In this document: one piece after another, positions 11,101 to 25,600 of the stretch
How the letters are laid out: the number at the start of each line of letters is the position of its first letter
Numbering within the stretch: position 1 is the first letter of the stretch
Source of the DNA: Rattus norvegicus
Lineage: Eukaryota; Chordata; Mammalia; Rodentia; Muridae
Direction of reading: 5' to 3'
Assembly (NCBI RefSeq): GCF_036323735.1
Contig: NC_086020.1
Span: 125,664,710 to 125,728,709, forward strand
Length of the DNA: 64,000 nucleotides
Made by a program: the position numbers and the translations under genes
Notes under the pieces: generated by a model
Databases searched by the model: none
What the model was told of the DNA's origin: nothing
Seen by the model: only the letters and a program-made list of their open reading frames with translations

Positions 11101-14100
11101 ATTCTTTTAAATTTACTTCTGTATAAGGAAAACCATTTAAAACCACATAAACAGTGTACAGAGAAACAGAGGAAGTCTTGTTCTCATCTTTTTCAGGGCC
11201 TGTATATCTTTGGGATCTAGAACTCGAGCCATTGGAAATGCAGCTAAGAGCCAGGTATGTTGTTGTGTGGTTGTTTTGACGTAAGAGGGAAAATTAACTG
11301 CACAATGGTAAGTTTTCATGGTATGTAGTTGAGAGTTGCAAGTGGGACAGAGTAGCACTTTTGTATTTTGTCAGAGATACTTTGGTGGGTGTGGTGGTAC
11401 ATACCTGTAATCCCAGCTCTTGAAGCACTTGGATTGAGAGTTCAAGGCTCTCAATAAAACAAAAACAAAAACAGAAAAAAAGGTAGGAGTAGGGAGGAAG
11501 GGGGAGAAATAGATTTGCTTTGAGTTATAGACTAATTTTTCATGTTATTTATTTAAAACCTTGTAAAGTTGGAGTGTCTTTCCATGTGGATTTTTTCCTG
11601 TCTGATCACATTATATAAGGGGCAGTCTTCTGGATCATTCAGCAACTAACAAGAAATGTTTTTAGTAAAAGAAAGGAGCGGAAACAAAGTAGACATTTTC
11701 TAGAGTGACTCAGTGTGGCCATAAATTTAAGCTTATCTCCAGGCTTTTGAACTGCACATGAATAGAGTTTTAACTTAAAGTTTGCCTGATAGCTTGATGG
11801 TTTTATATTGTTCACACTTTATTTCCCTAAACCAAAGCCCTTGGTAGTTATTTCTGATGTTTTACAAATAGGTAGGTCTTCCTTCCTGCTCTCCTCTCTG
11901 TAAACCTATGGTAAACCAGGGAAGCTGAGTTAGGATGATCAGGCAATCAAGGCTGATGTCAAGTGAGTGTAAATTCAGCCTGAACTACATGAAATCCTCT
12001 TTCAAAAAGTGTAATTTAATGTGCCATTCTTTCTTTGTGGGAATTACTTACTCGTTTATTCAAAAAAACTGTCACTTACAGTTTTGAAAGAATGTCTTTT
12101 ATAACTTTTTTAGTTGTGAAAATGTTTCATGTTTTCTATGTTCAAATTGTATACAAATATTAATTATATTGTATGTAAATGTTAATTAGTGCTAAAAATA
12201 GCTCCTTAATTACTTTATATGTAACATTTTGGTGTTTTTAAGATTTTATTTTATTTGTGTATGTCTATGTGTCTGTGTGTATGCATACAGGAATGGGGCC
12301 AGTGCACATGGAGGCCAGAGGAGATCGTTGGATCCTTTGGAGCTGGAGTTAAAGGCCTTCCAGGCCACCTGATGTGAGTTTTGGGATCAAAACTCAAGTC
12401 TTCATGATTGAGCAGCAAGCTCTCTTAACCACTGAGCCATCTTTCTAGCACCATCATATTTTGACTGCTTTCAATTTAGCAGAAATAGTTTCTTTGTTTA
12501 AAGCAGCCTTTAATACTGTATCTCCCGTGAGTTAAGTTAACTGAGCACCGCTATGTTTTCATCAGATCATGGAAGTTCAAGATCTGTTTGACTTTGAAGG
12601 TCACTAGGAAAGCAGGTACTGCATCTCAGTAACAGTATATGGTTTGAACAAGAAAATTATCTTGTCAAAATATCAGTCATTTGCAATGAAGAGAAGCTTA
12701 GCTCTGTGCTGCATAGGAGGGGTTTTAATTACTGGCCTAGAGGTAATTCTCAGCAATGGGAACAATATATTATACATAAGATACCTCACAAGAAAATACA
12801 TTTTGAGAAGAAAGAAAAGGTGAATGATTAAATGACAGTTTAAATAAAAACAGGGAAATGGGGAAGGGTTTAGAGAAATGGCTCAGTGGTTAAGAGCAGA
12901 GTGCTCTTGCTGAGGACAAGAGTCAGCTTTCCAGAACTGCCAGTAACTCCAGCTCCACATGTGACTCCCTCTTCTGGCCTCCAAGAGTCCTTTATTCATA
13001 TGTATGCACACATCCATATCTACATACACATAATCCAAAGTAAGAAAATTTAAGTAAGGGGAAAACACAAAATCAAAGATAGTGTTTCACTGACCAAAAG
13101 TGCTGAAAAGGATCTAGAAAGTTGGTGCCACAGCCAAGAATACTCCTGTTGTTCAGAGGACCCACATTTGAGTGCCCACATGGTGGCTAACAGCCACCTG
13201 CAACTCTAGTTCCAGGGGATTTGATGACTTCTCTTGGCCTCATCAGGCAGTAGACATGCAAATAGTGTACAAACATGCATGCGGGCAAAATACCTGTGTA
13301 CATGATATTTCCAAAGTGCCGAAAGCAAAGAAGATTTTCACCACATTACTTGAAAAGGTTTAGATTATATTATTGTTTCCTCTTCTCCTCTCCCTCTCCC
13401 TCTTCCCCTCCCTCCCTCTCTCTCTGTCTCTCTCAGTCTCTGTCTCTCTCTCTGTCTCTTGGTCTGTCTCACTAACTTCTAGGATAAAAGAATTTTAAAG
13501 ATAATACTTAAGATACATATGTAATCATACTGTAATTTTCTACTTGGAAAAGAAGAAAATGAAGTAAAATTCTGAGAGATTTGGTAGTTTTAAGTATTAT
13601 AGTATCTTATTTTGCCTCAGTAATAACTTCAAATATGTATTGCCAACAGATAGTCACAAATGTAAGAAATACAATTCATGGCTTCAAAAAGCTTCATGGA
13701 CGATCATTTGATGATCCCATTGTACAAACGGAGAGAATCAGGCTTCCCTATGAACTGCAGAAGATGCCTAATGGAAGTGCAGGAGTTAAGGTAAGCTCTG
13801 AGTTTAGAGAGTACAGTGTTTCCTTAAAAGAATGAACAATGTGAGAATGTGACTATTGTAACGTCAAGTGTAACTTTCTTTGTCCAGGCTCAATACATAG
13901 TACATCTATCCTAGCTGATTTATCGTCAGCTGGACACAAGTTGTAGTTTTTGGGGAAGGGGAACTCTAGATTGAAGAAATGCCTCAAGTATTTCCTACAA
14001 GCACCTCTGTAATACATCTTCTTAGTTATAGGAGTGGAGGGCCCAGCCTGTTGTGCTGGTGCCACCCATGGACAGATTGGGGTCCTGGGATGTATAAGAA

Positions 14101-17100
14101 AATAAGCTGTGCAAGCCATGAGGAGCAAGCCAGTAAACAGTGCTCCTCAGTGGCCTGTATCAGCTCCTGCCTCCAAGTTTCTGCTCTGACTTCCCTGAAG
14201 GATGGACTACACTGTAAACTAAGTAAGCTCCTTCCCCCCAAGTTGGGTTAGTCATAGTATCTGATGACAGCAGTAGAAACCCCAACTAGGACAATGCCTG
14301 AGAAATAGGTTTGTAGTACTTTTAATGAATGCAAAAACATTCTAGCTTAGATACTAACTTTTGAAATTTGTATTAATTGTTTGAAAGAAGAAATGACCAT
14401 CACTGAAAGAACTCCATTAAATGGAAACCTCATGGAAATAAAGGCAGAGGCATGAGTGCCTTCGAAGAGAACACCCCAGAGTATTATAACTGCCAGCAGT
14501 TTTTCAAGGTTACAAGGACCTTGTAATATTTCTAAGTACTAAAGCAAACTTTCTTCTGACATATAGATTCTGGATTTTCAAGTGTATTCTAGACACTTAA
14601 AGTAGAAAATGGTCAACACACACTAGTGAGATACTTCAAAGCTCAGTCAGTGTATGACCCACAATTCCATTCCTCCCTAACCTGAAAGTGTTGAAAATAT
14701 GTACACAAAGTCCCTGTAGATCAATATTCATAACATTAATAGTATAATTTATAATGACAAAGTTACTATACTTGTATGTCCATCATGAGTTAGATAGGGG
14801 AAATATATCTATACAGCAGAATAATATGCAACTATAGAAAGAAAGGCCTGAAATGCACTACAGCATATATGAGCTTTAAATACATGCTAAGTAAAGGAAC
14901 CCCAGCACAAAAGTCCACATGATTTAGTATGCATCTTTTTATTTGCAATATTATCCAGAATACAGTGCATCCATATGGGCAGGAAGTAGTAGGTTAGTGA
15001 CTGCTAAAGGCTGGGGAGAAGTGGGAAAGGGATGTACAGCTAACTCTATGAGGAGATTTTTGGAGTGCTGATGAAAACATTCTCCAAGTAGACAGAATCT
15101 TTTAAAAAAAAACCAACTATTTAATTCACCTAATGTAAGCCTATGTTCTTTACTTCTAGATCCCCAGAATGCACCTGTATTCCATGACACTAATCTTTGG
15201 AAGAGTTCAGGAGAATGTTCTCAAGCTTAGCAATGTACTTAGATACATATATCAATATGACAATTCTGTAACTAACCCCCTTAAAGTATACCCTCTGGAA
15301 CTTTATGCTATGGGACTAAATCTCCCTGTAGCAACTTTTAATAATTCTAAACTGAAGGGGTTGGGGATTTAGCTCAGTGGTAGAACGCTTGTCTAGCAAG
15401 CGCAAGGACCTGGGTTCGGTCCCCAGCTCCGAAAAAAAAAGAAAAGAAAAAAAAATAATTCTAAACTGGATGTGTCTGTGCTGTGGATGTGCCTACATTT
15501 CCAGTTTTAGAAGAGGATTCTGACTAGAGTAGATGTCAGATTTTAGTAAGGAGAGAGAAGTTGCTCAGATAAGTCAGGGATGCCCCTGAGAGGTTAAAGA
15601 CATAAATGTTGAAGGCATGCTTTGGTATAATTTGTGGGTTAGAGATTGCCATGTAGACCTGGATAACTGAGCTGTGCTAGCAGCAGTAACTAAAATGGAA
15701 AACCAAAGTCACATATTGTTTAGGTTTGTAAGGTTCTGGTAAATGACCACCTAGAAATCTTACTTATTATAGGTTACAATTTAAGATTGTTAAAATATTC
15801 TGCTTTTATTTTTTAAAATAAAACAGAAGGGTGGAGGATTAATTTAGCTCAGTTTTCAAGTGCTTGTCTAATAAGCACAAGGACCCGAGTTTGCTTCCCA
15901 ACACTAGAAAAGAAAAGCACACATGTACACATATGCAAAATAGATTGCAATTTGTGAATGGTCTGGGGAAGACTGCTTTTTAGAGAAAACTAACTTTTGA
16001 GTAATAGAAGATTGCATATTAGCAAACCACTGAACTGAGAACGGGACCCCCATTGAAGGAATCAGAGAAAGGACTGGAAGAGCTTGAAGGGGCTCGAGAC
16101 CCCAAAAGTACAACAATGTCAAGCAACCAGAGCTTCCAGGGACTAAGCCACTACCTAAAGACTATACATGGACTGACCCTGGACTCTGACCCCATAGGTA
16201 GCAATGAATATCCTAGTAAGAGCACCAGTGGAAGGGGAAGCCCTGGGTCCTGCTAAGACTGAACCCCCAGTGAACGTGATTGTTGGGGGGAGGGGGACAA
16301 TGGGGGGAGGGTGGGGAGGGGAACACCCATAAAGAAGGGGAGGGGGAGGGGCTAGAGGGATGTTGGCCTGGAAACTGGGAAAGGGAATAACAATTGTAAT
16401 GTAAATAAGAAATACCCAGTTTAATAAAGATGGAAGAAAAAAAGGTTGCGTATTCATAGCATGTGTCTGAAGGTAAAGGGCTTTAAACTATAAAATAGTT
16501 TAAAGAGTCAGTCCGGTGATCCACTTCTCCATCTTGGAAGCTGAGTATTGCTAGGCAGCCCTGTGTATTTCATCCCCTTTTTTCAAATGAATGGGAGATT
16601 CATTTGAATGGACTTGATGCTCATGTCCTCTAACCTTCAAATTCCCTTATACAATGAGTACTGTGCACCACACCTGCCAGTTACTGTAAAACTGGGCTGC
16701 TTGATTCGCTCTCTTACTCAGTGTTACCACCCAACTTTATTTTTTAGTTTTTAATTTATGTTTTAATTTTATGTGCCTTGGTGTTTTTGCTTACACGTGT
16801 GTCTGTATGAAAGTGTCAGATCCTCTGGAACTGGAGTTATAGACAGCTCTGAGTTACCATGTAGGTGCTAAGAATTGAATCATGATCCTCTGGAAGAGCA
16901 GCCAGTGCTCATAAATACTGAGCCATCTCTCTAGCCCCAAACCCCCTCATTTTAAAGGCAGCAGTTCAATAGCATTTGTACTTAATTATTTCTACATGGA
17001 CTGGAAAAAGTAGTTCAAAAATCATTTGTTTCATTAGATATATGCATATTTTGACATATTGATATATGTATCTAAGTACATTGCTAAGCTTGAGAACATT

Positions 17101-19554
17101 CTCCTGAACTCTTCCAAAGATTAGTGTCATGGAATACAGGTGCATTCTGGGGATCTAGAAGTAAAGAACATAGGCTTACATTAGGTGAATTAAATAGTTG
17201 GGTTGCTTTTTTTTTTTAAAGATGTATTTATTTATACACTGTAGCTGTCTTCAGACACACCAAAAGAGGGCATCAGATCTCGTTACAGATGGGTGTGAGT
17301 CACCATGTGGTTGCTGGGATTTGAACTCAGGACCTCTGGAAGAGTAGTTAGTGCTCTTAACCACCGAGCTATCTCTCCAGCCCCTAAATAGTTGTTTTAT
17401 GATCTTCATATGTTCTTACGTTTTAGGTTCTTCATGTCACTTTGTGTTGTATTTTATGTCATGTGTGTTGGTGTTTTGCCTTGAGTTTGTCTGTGTCATG
17501 CCTGTTGCCTTCACAGGCCAGATTTCCTGGAACTAGAGTCATAGATGCCTGTGAGGTGCCCTGTGGTGGCCTCAGGAAGAGCAGTCCTTGCACTCACCTG
17601 CTGAGCCACCTCTCCAACCCTGTTCTGGGTTGCTTTTAAATGTGTCATAAAGGGTGAATCACAGGTTCCTTACTCAAGTTTATCTTATATTCCTAAATAT
17701 AACACAGTTAGACAATAAAGTATAGCAGACCTGGTCTCCACTAATTTTAAATTTTATACCTAATCCATGCTTACCCCTAGGAACTTTGGTGTAATACATG
17801 TTAAGTGTTCTTTTTTTAATTGGATATTTAAATGTTATCTGCTTCCCTGATTTCCCCTCCAAAACCCCCTATTCCATCCCCTCACCCCGCTTCTATGACA
17901 GTGCCCCCTCACCCACCCACCTACTCCCTCCCACCTCCCTGCCCTGGCATTCCCCTAGCCGGGGATGGGAGGGTGGGGTATCAAGCTTTCATAGGACCAA
18001 GGGCCTCCCATTGATGCCCTCTGCTACATATGCAGCTGGAGCCATGGGTCCCTACATGTGTATTCTTTGGTTGGTGGTTTAATTCCTGGGAGCTCTGGAG
18101 TGCTGATATTGTTGTTCTTATGGGGTTGCAAACATCTTCAGTTCCTTCAGTCCTTTCTCTTAACTCTTCCATTGGGTAGCCTGTGATCAGTCCAATGGTT
18201 GGCAGCTAGCATTTGCCTCTCTGTATTTGTCATGCTCTGGCAGAGCCGCTCAGGAGACAGCTATATCAGGTTCCTGTCAGCAAGCACTTCTTGACATCAG
18301 CAATAGTGTCTGGGTTTGGTATCTGTATATGGGCTAGATCCCCAGGTGGGGCAGTCTCTGAATGGCTTTTTCTTCAGTCCCTGTTCCACACTTTGTCTCC
18401 ATATTTCCTTTAGACAAGAACAATTCTGGGCTAAAATTTGGGAGATAAATGGGTGGTCCCATTCCCCCAATCAGGGGCCTTGCCTAACCTCTTGATATGG
18501 TCTCTAAAGGTTTCCCCTCCCCTTTGTGGGGTATTTCAGCTAACCTCATCCCCACTGGGTCCTGGGAGCCTCTTGCTTTCCTGGCATCTGGGACTTACTG
18601 GTGGCTACACCCAGTTCACCATCCCCCATTGCCACACACCTCTGTTCAATTTCATGACCCTCTGGATATCATCCCCTTCTCCCATACCTGATCCTGCTCC
18701 CCTATCCCCTTCTCCCTCCTCTATTCCTCCAAAGTCCTTCCCATCCTCTACATCCGGTGAGTATTTTGTTCCCCCTTCTAAGAAGGACTGAAGCATCCAC
18801 ACTTTGGTCTTCTTTCTTCTTGAGCTTCATGTGGTCTATAAATTGTATCTTGGGTATTCTAAGTTTTTGGGATAATATCTACTTATTAGTGAGTGCATAA
18901 CATCCATGTTCTTTTGTGACTGGGTTACCTCACTCAGAATGGTATTTTCTAGCTCCATCCATTTGCCTAAGAAGTTCATGAAGTCATTGTTTTTGATAGC
19001 TGAGTAATACTCCATTATGTAGATGTACCATAGTTTCTGTATCCATTCCTTTGTTGAAGGGCATCTGGGATCTTTCCAGCTTCTGGCTATTATAAATAAG
19101 GCTGCTATGAACATAGTGGAGCATATGTCTTTGTTATATGTTGGGTCATCTTTTGAGTATATGAGGCAAATGCTAGCAGCAAAGCATTGAGAACGGGGTC
19201 CCCATTGGAGGAATTAGAGAAAGGATTGAAGGAGCTGAAGGGGCTTGCGACCCCCATAAGAACAACAATACCAACCAATCAGAGCTCCCAGGGATTAAAT
19301 CACCATTCAAAGAATACACATGGATAGACCCATGGCTCCAGGTGCATATGTAGCAGAGGATGGCCTTGTTGAGCACCAATGGGAAGAAAAGCCCTTGGTC
19401 CTGTCAGGGTGGGGAGGTAGAAAGGGGAGGTGGTTGGGGAGGGGGAACACCCTTATAGAAGAAGGGAGGAGGATGGAATAGGGAGCTTATGGATGGGAAA
19501 CCAGGAAAGGGAATAACATTTGAAATGTAAATAAAAAATATCCAATAAAAAATA

Positions 19555-19604
<50 letters not shown>

Positions 19605-22600
19605 TGTGTGTTAGTTCATCTTGGTGGATTTTTCCTTTTACGAGTATGAAATGTCCTTCCTTACCTTTTTTGATAACTTTTAATTGAAAGTCAATTTTAT
19701 TCAATATTAGAATGGCTACTCCAGCTTGTTTCTTGGGACTAATTGCTTGGAAAATTTTTTGCAGCCTTTTACTCTGAGATAGTGTCTGTCTTTCTCACTG
19801 AGGTACATTTCCTATATGCAGCAAAATGCTGGGTCCTGCTTATTCATCCAATCTATGTCTTTTTATTGGGGAATTTAGTCCATTGATATTAAAAGATATT
19901 AAGGAAAAGTGATTGTTGCTTTCTGTTACTTTTGTTGTTAGAGGTGGAATTATGTTTGTGTGGCTATCTTCTTTTGGGTTTGTTGAAAGATGATTGTTTT
20001 CTTTCTTTTTCTAGGGTGTAGTTTCCCTCCTTGTATTGGAGTTTTCCATCTATTATTCTTTGGATTCTTTGGATTTGTGGAAAGATATTGTGAAAATTTG
20101 GTTTTGTCATGGAATATCTTGGTTTCTCCATCTGTGTTAATTGAGAGTTTTGCTGGATACAGTAGCCTAGGCTGGTATTTGTGTTCTCTTAGGGTCTGTA
20201 TGGCATCTCTCCAGGATCTTCTGACTTTCATAGTCTCTGGTGAGAAGTCTGGTGTAATTCTTATAGGTCTACCTTTATATGTTACTTGACCTTTTTCCCT
20301 TACTGCTTTTAATATTCTTTCTTTGTTTTGTGTATTTGGTGTTTTAACTATTATGTGATGGGAGGAATTTCTTTCCTGGTCCAATCTATTTGGAGTTCTG
20401 TAGGCTTCTTGTATGTTTATGGGTCTCTATTTCTTTAGGTTAGGGAGTTTTCTTCTATAATTTTGTTGAAGATATTTATTGACCCTTTAGGTTGGGAGTC
20501 TTCACTCTCTTCTATACCTGTTATCCTTAGGTTTGATCTTCTTTTTTTTTTTTTTTTTTTTTGGTTCTTTTTTTTCGGAGCTGGGGACCGAACCCAGGGC
20601 CTTGCGCTTCCTAGGTAAGCGCTCTACCACTGAGCTAAATCCCCAGCCCCAGGTTTGATCTTCTTATTGTGTCCTGGATTTCCTGGATGTTTTGGGCTAG
20701 GAGCTTTTTGCATTTTACCTTATCTATGATGGTTGTGTTGATGTTTTCTACGGTATCTTCTGCCCCTGAGATTCTCTCTTCTATCTCTTGTATTCTGTTG
20801 GTGATGCTTGTATCTATGGCTCCTTGTCTCTTCCTTTGGTGTTCTATATCCAGGGTTGTCTCCCTTTGTGCTTTCTTTATTGTTTCTATTTCCATTTTTA
20901 AATCTTGGATGGTTCAATTCCATCACCTGTTTGGTTGTGTTTTCCTGTAATTCTTTGAGAGATTTTGTGTTTCTGCTTTAAGGGCTTCTAATTGTTTGCC
21001 TGTGTTGTCCTGTATTTCTTTAAGAGAGTTATTTATGTCCTTCCTAAAGTCCTCTAACGTCATCTTGCTTTTCTCGTCTGTTGGGGTATCCAGCACTTGC
21101 TGTGGTGAAAGGACTGGGTTCTGGTGATGCCGAGTAGCATTGCTTAGTTTCTTGTGCTTGCTTCTAGCCATCTGGTTTTCCCTGGTGTTAGTTGGTCTTG
21201 CTGTCTCTTCCTATAGTCTGTTCCTCCTGTGAACCTGTGGTCTTAGGTGTGTCAGCACTCCTGGGAGGCCAGTTCTTTCTGGGCGGGATTTAGGTCCAGA
21301 GTGCTTTGCCACAGGGTTAGCTCTGAGGCACAAAGGAATTTTATCTCTCTTCTTCATTATTTATGTCACACTTGGAAATGAATGATGCAAATTAATGATT
21401 TTAAGGACAAGGACCTAAGAGGTCCCTTCAAGGTAGTGTACTTATTTGTGTTTAGCTAAAAGTAGGAGGTGTGCTCAGTGTTGCTAGTTACTGTCTGTAA
21501 GGAACGAACTGGTTTCCACGGTGGCATGACACATAAGAGCATATGCTGGATGAGTAGGTGACTCTTAGCATGTCAATCTTGGTTGTAGGTGCGGTACCTG
21601 GAAGAAGAGCGGCCCTTTGCAATTGAGCAAGTCACTGGGATGTTGCTGGCTAAGCTTAAAGAGACCTCAGAAAATGCCCTGAAGAAGCCAGTGGCTGACT
21701 GTGTGATCTCGGTGAGCAGCAGTGCATTGATGTCAATAAGAAAAGAGTTCTCTTTGTAATTTCTCCCTTTGGCCAGAAAATAACTTATATTGCCATTTCT
21801 TTGTTAAATGCTACCTTGTTTGGTAAAGTTTAGAACTGGCTTTCCTATTAAGTCAGTTCTGATAATCAGCAAACCTTCAAAGACCAGTGTGTTTTATTAT
21901 TTTAGTGGCTGCTGCCACTGCCATGTGTAAGAGTCTTCCTAAGGGACAAGTGAGAAATCTTAGGCGGAAAAGGACTTACCACCAAGACAGAGGGCCTGAG
22001 TTTGATCCCTAGAATGTGTGTGGTAAAAGAAGAGACCTAATTCCTGAGGGCTGCCCTCTAACTTCTGCCTAAGTACCTTCTCTCACATATGTACATACAC
22101 AAGTCTATACAAAGATATACACTAAATGGATGCAACTTTTTAAAAACTGTTTAAAAGATAATCTTCCTAAATAGCATTTAATTTCCCAACTTTAAATACA
22201 TTTAGGGAGCAAATTAAAAATTCAAAAGTTAGAGATGTGAGATTACAGATAGGAATTTGAAGTTATAGATATTCTGTCTCAGGAAAAAACAGATATTTAA
22301 GAATTTGTTTTTAAGAACCTTAATAAAATATTTATCTGCCTTAGCTCATCTCTTGAAACCTCATTGAATAACGTTAGCTACTTTTTAACTTACATGTTTT
22401 AATTTAATGTAAATATATTAAAGTTGGCTGCATAAGTTGAGTTTCATATCAGAAAAAAGAATTATATTATGAACTGTTCAGTAAACTTAATCATCATATA
22501 CTCTCATTATTTGAATTTAATGGGAAGGAAATGTTACGGCTCAGTATTTTACTTAGTAACCATTTATAAATAGCAGATAACAGTGTTTACCATTGACTAT

Positions 22601-25600
22601 GCTCTGTAGTAGTTTTATGTGTAATTTAGTAAACCTCAGAGATTTCCCCTTAAGGGTAGACTACTACATCCTGGTTTTCATATTGAAAAAATGTAAGTCA
22701 TTTCCAAGAGCGTGCTTGCAGTGTTACCACTTTAAATATGTTTAAGAATGTACAGGTGTCCTAAGGTCTGTCTGTCATAACTGTAAACATTATGAGGACA
22801 GTTCTAGTCTTTGAGTTACTATATCTAACTCAAAAACACACATTTTGTAAATTATCCCACGAATATTATGTGAATCATATATATTCATTCATTTATAGAT
22901 TTTTAGGAGAAGAATAGTATCCAGGACAAACAAAATGTACATCAAACACAACCCCACCTAAATAGAGACTGCTGATTTAAAACTTAACAGTTGCACTGAG
23001 CATGATGGCATATGCCTTTAATCCCAGGACTTGGGAGGCAGAGGCTGGCAAATCTCCAAGTTAAAGGCCAGCCTGATCTATATAGTAAGTTCCAGGATTA
23101 TGAATGAAACCTGTCTAAATAAATAAAAGACAACAGCAAACAAATTGCTTAAGTTGGGGGAGATAGGATGTCTCAGTGAGTAAAGGCACTTGCCACTCAA
23201 ACCAGATGCCATGTATCCAGCCCTCTGAACCCATATGAAGGTAGAAGGAGAGAATTGCTTCTACAAGTTGTCCTCTGACCTCTGTACACATGCTGTAGTA
23301 TTGTACAATCCCTATATAAACACATCGTAAAGAAAGAAACAGTGAACTGGGTACTGTAACTTATACCAACAATCCCAGCAATCTGAGGTTGTCAAGGTAT
23401 TGAGTATTTTGTACCTTGATGTATTCAATAATTATTTTTTTAATTTTGGGCTAAATCAATGCATTTCTTATCTTGACATAAATAAGAATAAATAAGTATA
23501 TATTTTAAGGTGGGTGTTAACATTTTAGTGTAAACACAGTATTTTTGATGGCTTTAAAATAACTTCCTGTAATATATTTTTTCTCCTTGGAAAACCATTT
23601 TAAACACTTGGATTTCATCTTAGTTGTATATACATTTCCCAGAAGTGAAATTATGCAGTGTATAGCATTTTTTGTTATGTGTATGTGCACCTGATGTCTG
23701 TGTGTGCCATGTGTGTGTTATGCCATAGATGTCAGAAGAGGGACTTCTTTGTTGGAACTGGAGTTACAGGAAATTCTGCCTGATCTGGGTACTGAGAACA
23801 GGACCCTAGGACTCTTCAGTAACATGTGCTTTTAACCAATGAGCCATCTCTCCAGCCCCTGCATATCTTTTTTAACATAATATACTATTTCATGACATAG
23901 AGATTAGCTGATCTTAGTGACATAGGATTCTACTATATGGATATATTATATTAGATATATCTAATCTTATTTTAGTATAGTCTTAGGGTTTCAATTTTCC
24001 ATTATTAAAGGTAAACTAGTATTTTGTTTCATAAATTAACTTACATTGGTTTTTTGTTTGTTTGTTTGTTTGTTTATTTTAAATGGGTTCTTACTATGTA
24101 GTCCTGGATGACCTGAAATTCATTGGCCTCAAACTCATAGAGATCCTCTTGTCTCTGCATCCCAAATGCAGGGATTAAAGGTGTGTACCATTATGCCTAG
24201 GACTATTTTAATAGTCTAATATATTAGTCAAGTTTTCAGTATGGTATCAAAATAATGGAGACAGCCTACCTGTATAACAAAACTAGTTTATTTAGCTCAT
24301 AATTTTGAAGGATGAATATTAATAATGGACAATTCTATTAGTTTGTCCTGTAGTGAGAACATTACAGCATCATTGGTAAGAATATGTAAGAAGGTCAGAC
24401 ACAAAAATCCAGACACACAGAAATGGAGTCCATCACCCCTTTGTAGAGGATAGCCCTCAGTTTATTTAAGCATCTACTAGTCTGTCTCCACAAGGTCCAT
24501 GCTGAAGGAGCAGCACACGAGCCTTAGGTCCAGTAGTCTAAAGCACAGTAACCAGATTAACACTGGTTCCTCAAGGCAAACAGACCTGTGGTCCTGCCAT
24601 ACTAATCATAGTTGTGTTCATACTCCAAATCCGATCTGTGTGGTATAGAAAGTATCCAATCTAAGAATCCACACTAGCATTTTATGTTGCTTTATAGTCA
24701 CATGTTTTCATGTAGTTGCTATTAAGTCTGTTACACTGAGAAGCAGTAACTTCCGACTGTTCTTACCAGATCCCGAGCTTTTTCACCGATGCAGAGAGAA
24801 GATCTGTGATGGCCGCAGCCCAGGTTGCAGGCCTAAACTGTCTGAGGCTGATGAATGAAACCACTGCAGGTCAGTGATGGCTATCTAAAAAACATTAGCA
24901 TTTTTCTCTCTACTGATTTTAAAACTCTTGCATTATTTACAATATGTTGTTTTGGAATTCAGAATTTTGAACTCATATTTGAACTTGAAGAATGGTTACT
25001 GCTGTAACTCTTTACAGATGAGTCAGGAAAATAAAACACTAAGCAGTTTATGAAAAGTTTACGTAGGTTGAATCTATATTTTACTGTACTGTGTAATTAG
25101 AGTACAATGCAAAAATGACTTTTCTTTGTCTTGTTGTCCAAAGCTATACAACGTTTAACCTAATATTTGGTCTCACACAGTTGCGCTGGCATATGGAATT
25201 TATAAGCAAGATCTTCCCTCATTAGATGAGAAGCCAAGGAATGTTGTGTTTATCGACATGGGGCATTCTGCCTATCAGGTCTCTGTTTGTGCTTTTAACA
25301 AAGGAAAACTTAAAGTAAGTGGCTTGGTTACTTTCTGTCTATGACTTTGATGAGTAAGAGTGCACAGTCTGTAAGACCTTAACAAGTGGGCTAAAGTCTT
25401 ACTCTGCACAGGACCCAAGTTCAGTTTCTAGCACCTTGATGTGGTCCACACCACCAGGAACTCTAGTTGGAGATCTGACGCCTTCTGATTTCTGAGGATA
25501 CTGGGTATGCACATGGTGCACAAACATACATATAGACAAAACACTCATACATAAAAATCTAAACATTCTCATTATGTATATTCTTATATACATATCAACA

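Noticed and set aside
15357..15453. tRNA gene (also 20544, 57536, 63485)
   Set aside because: A and B boxes are present, but the body with A-rich tail and target duplications is the ID SINE, not a functional tRNA.
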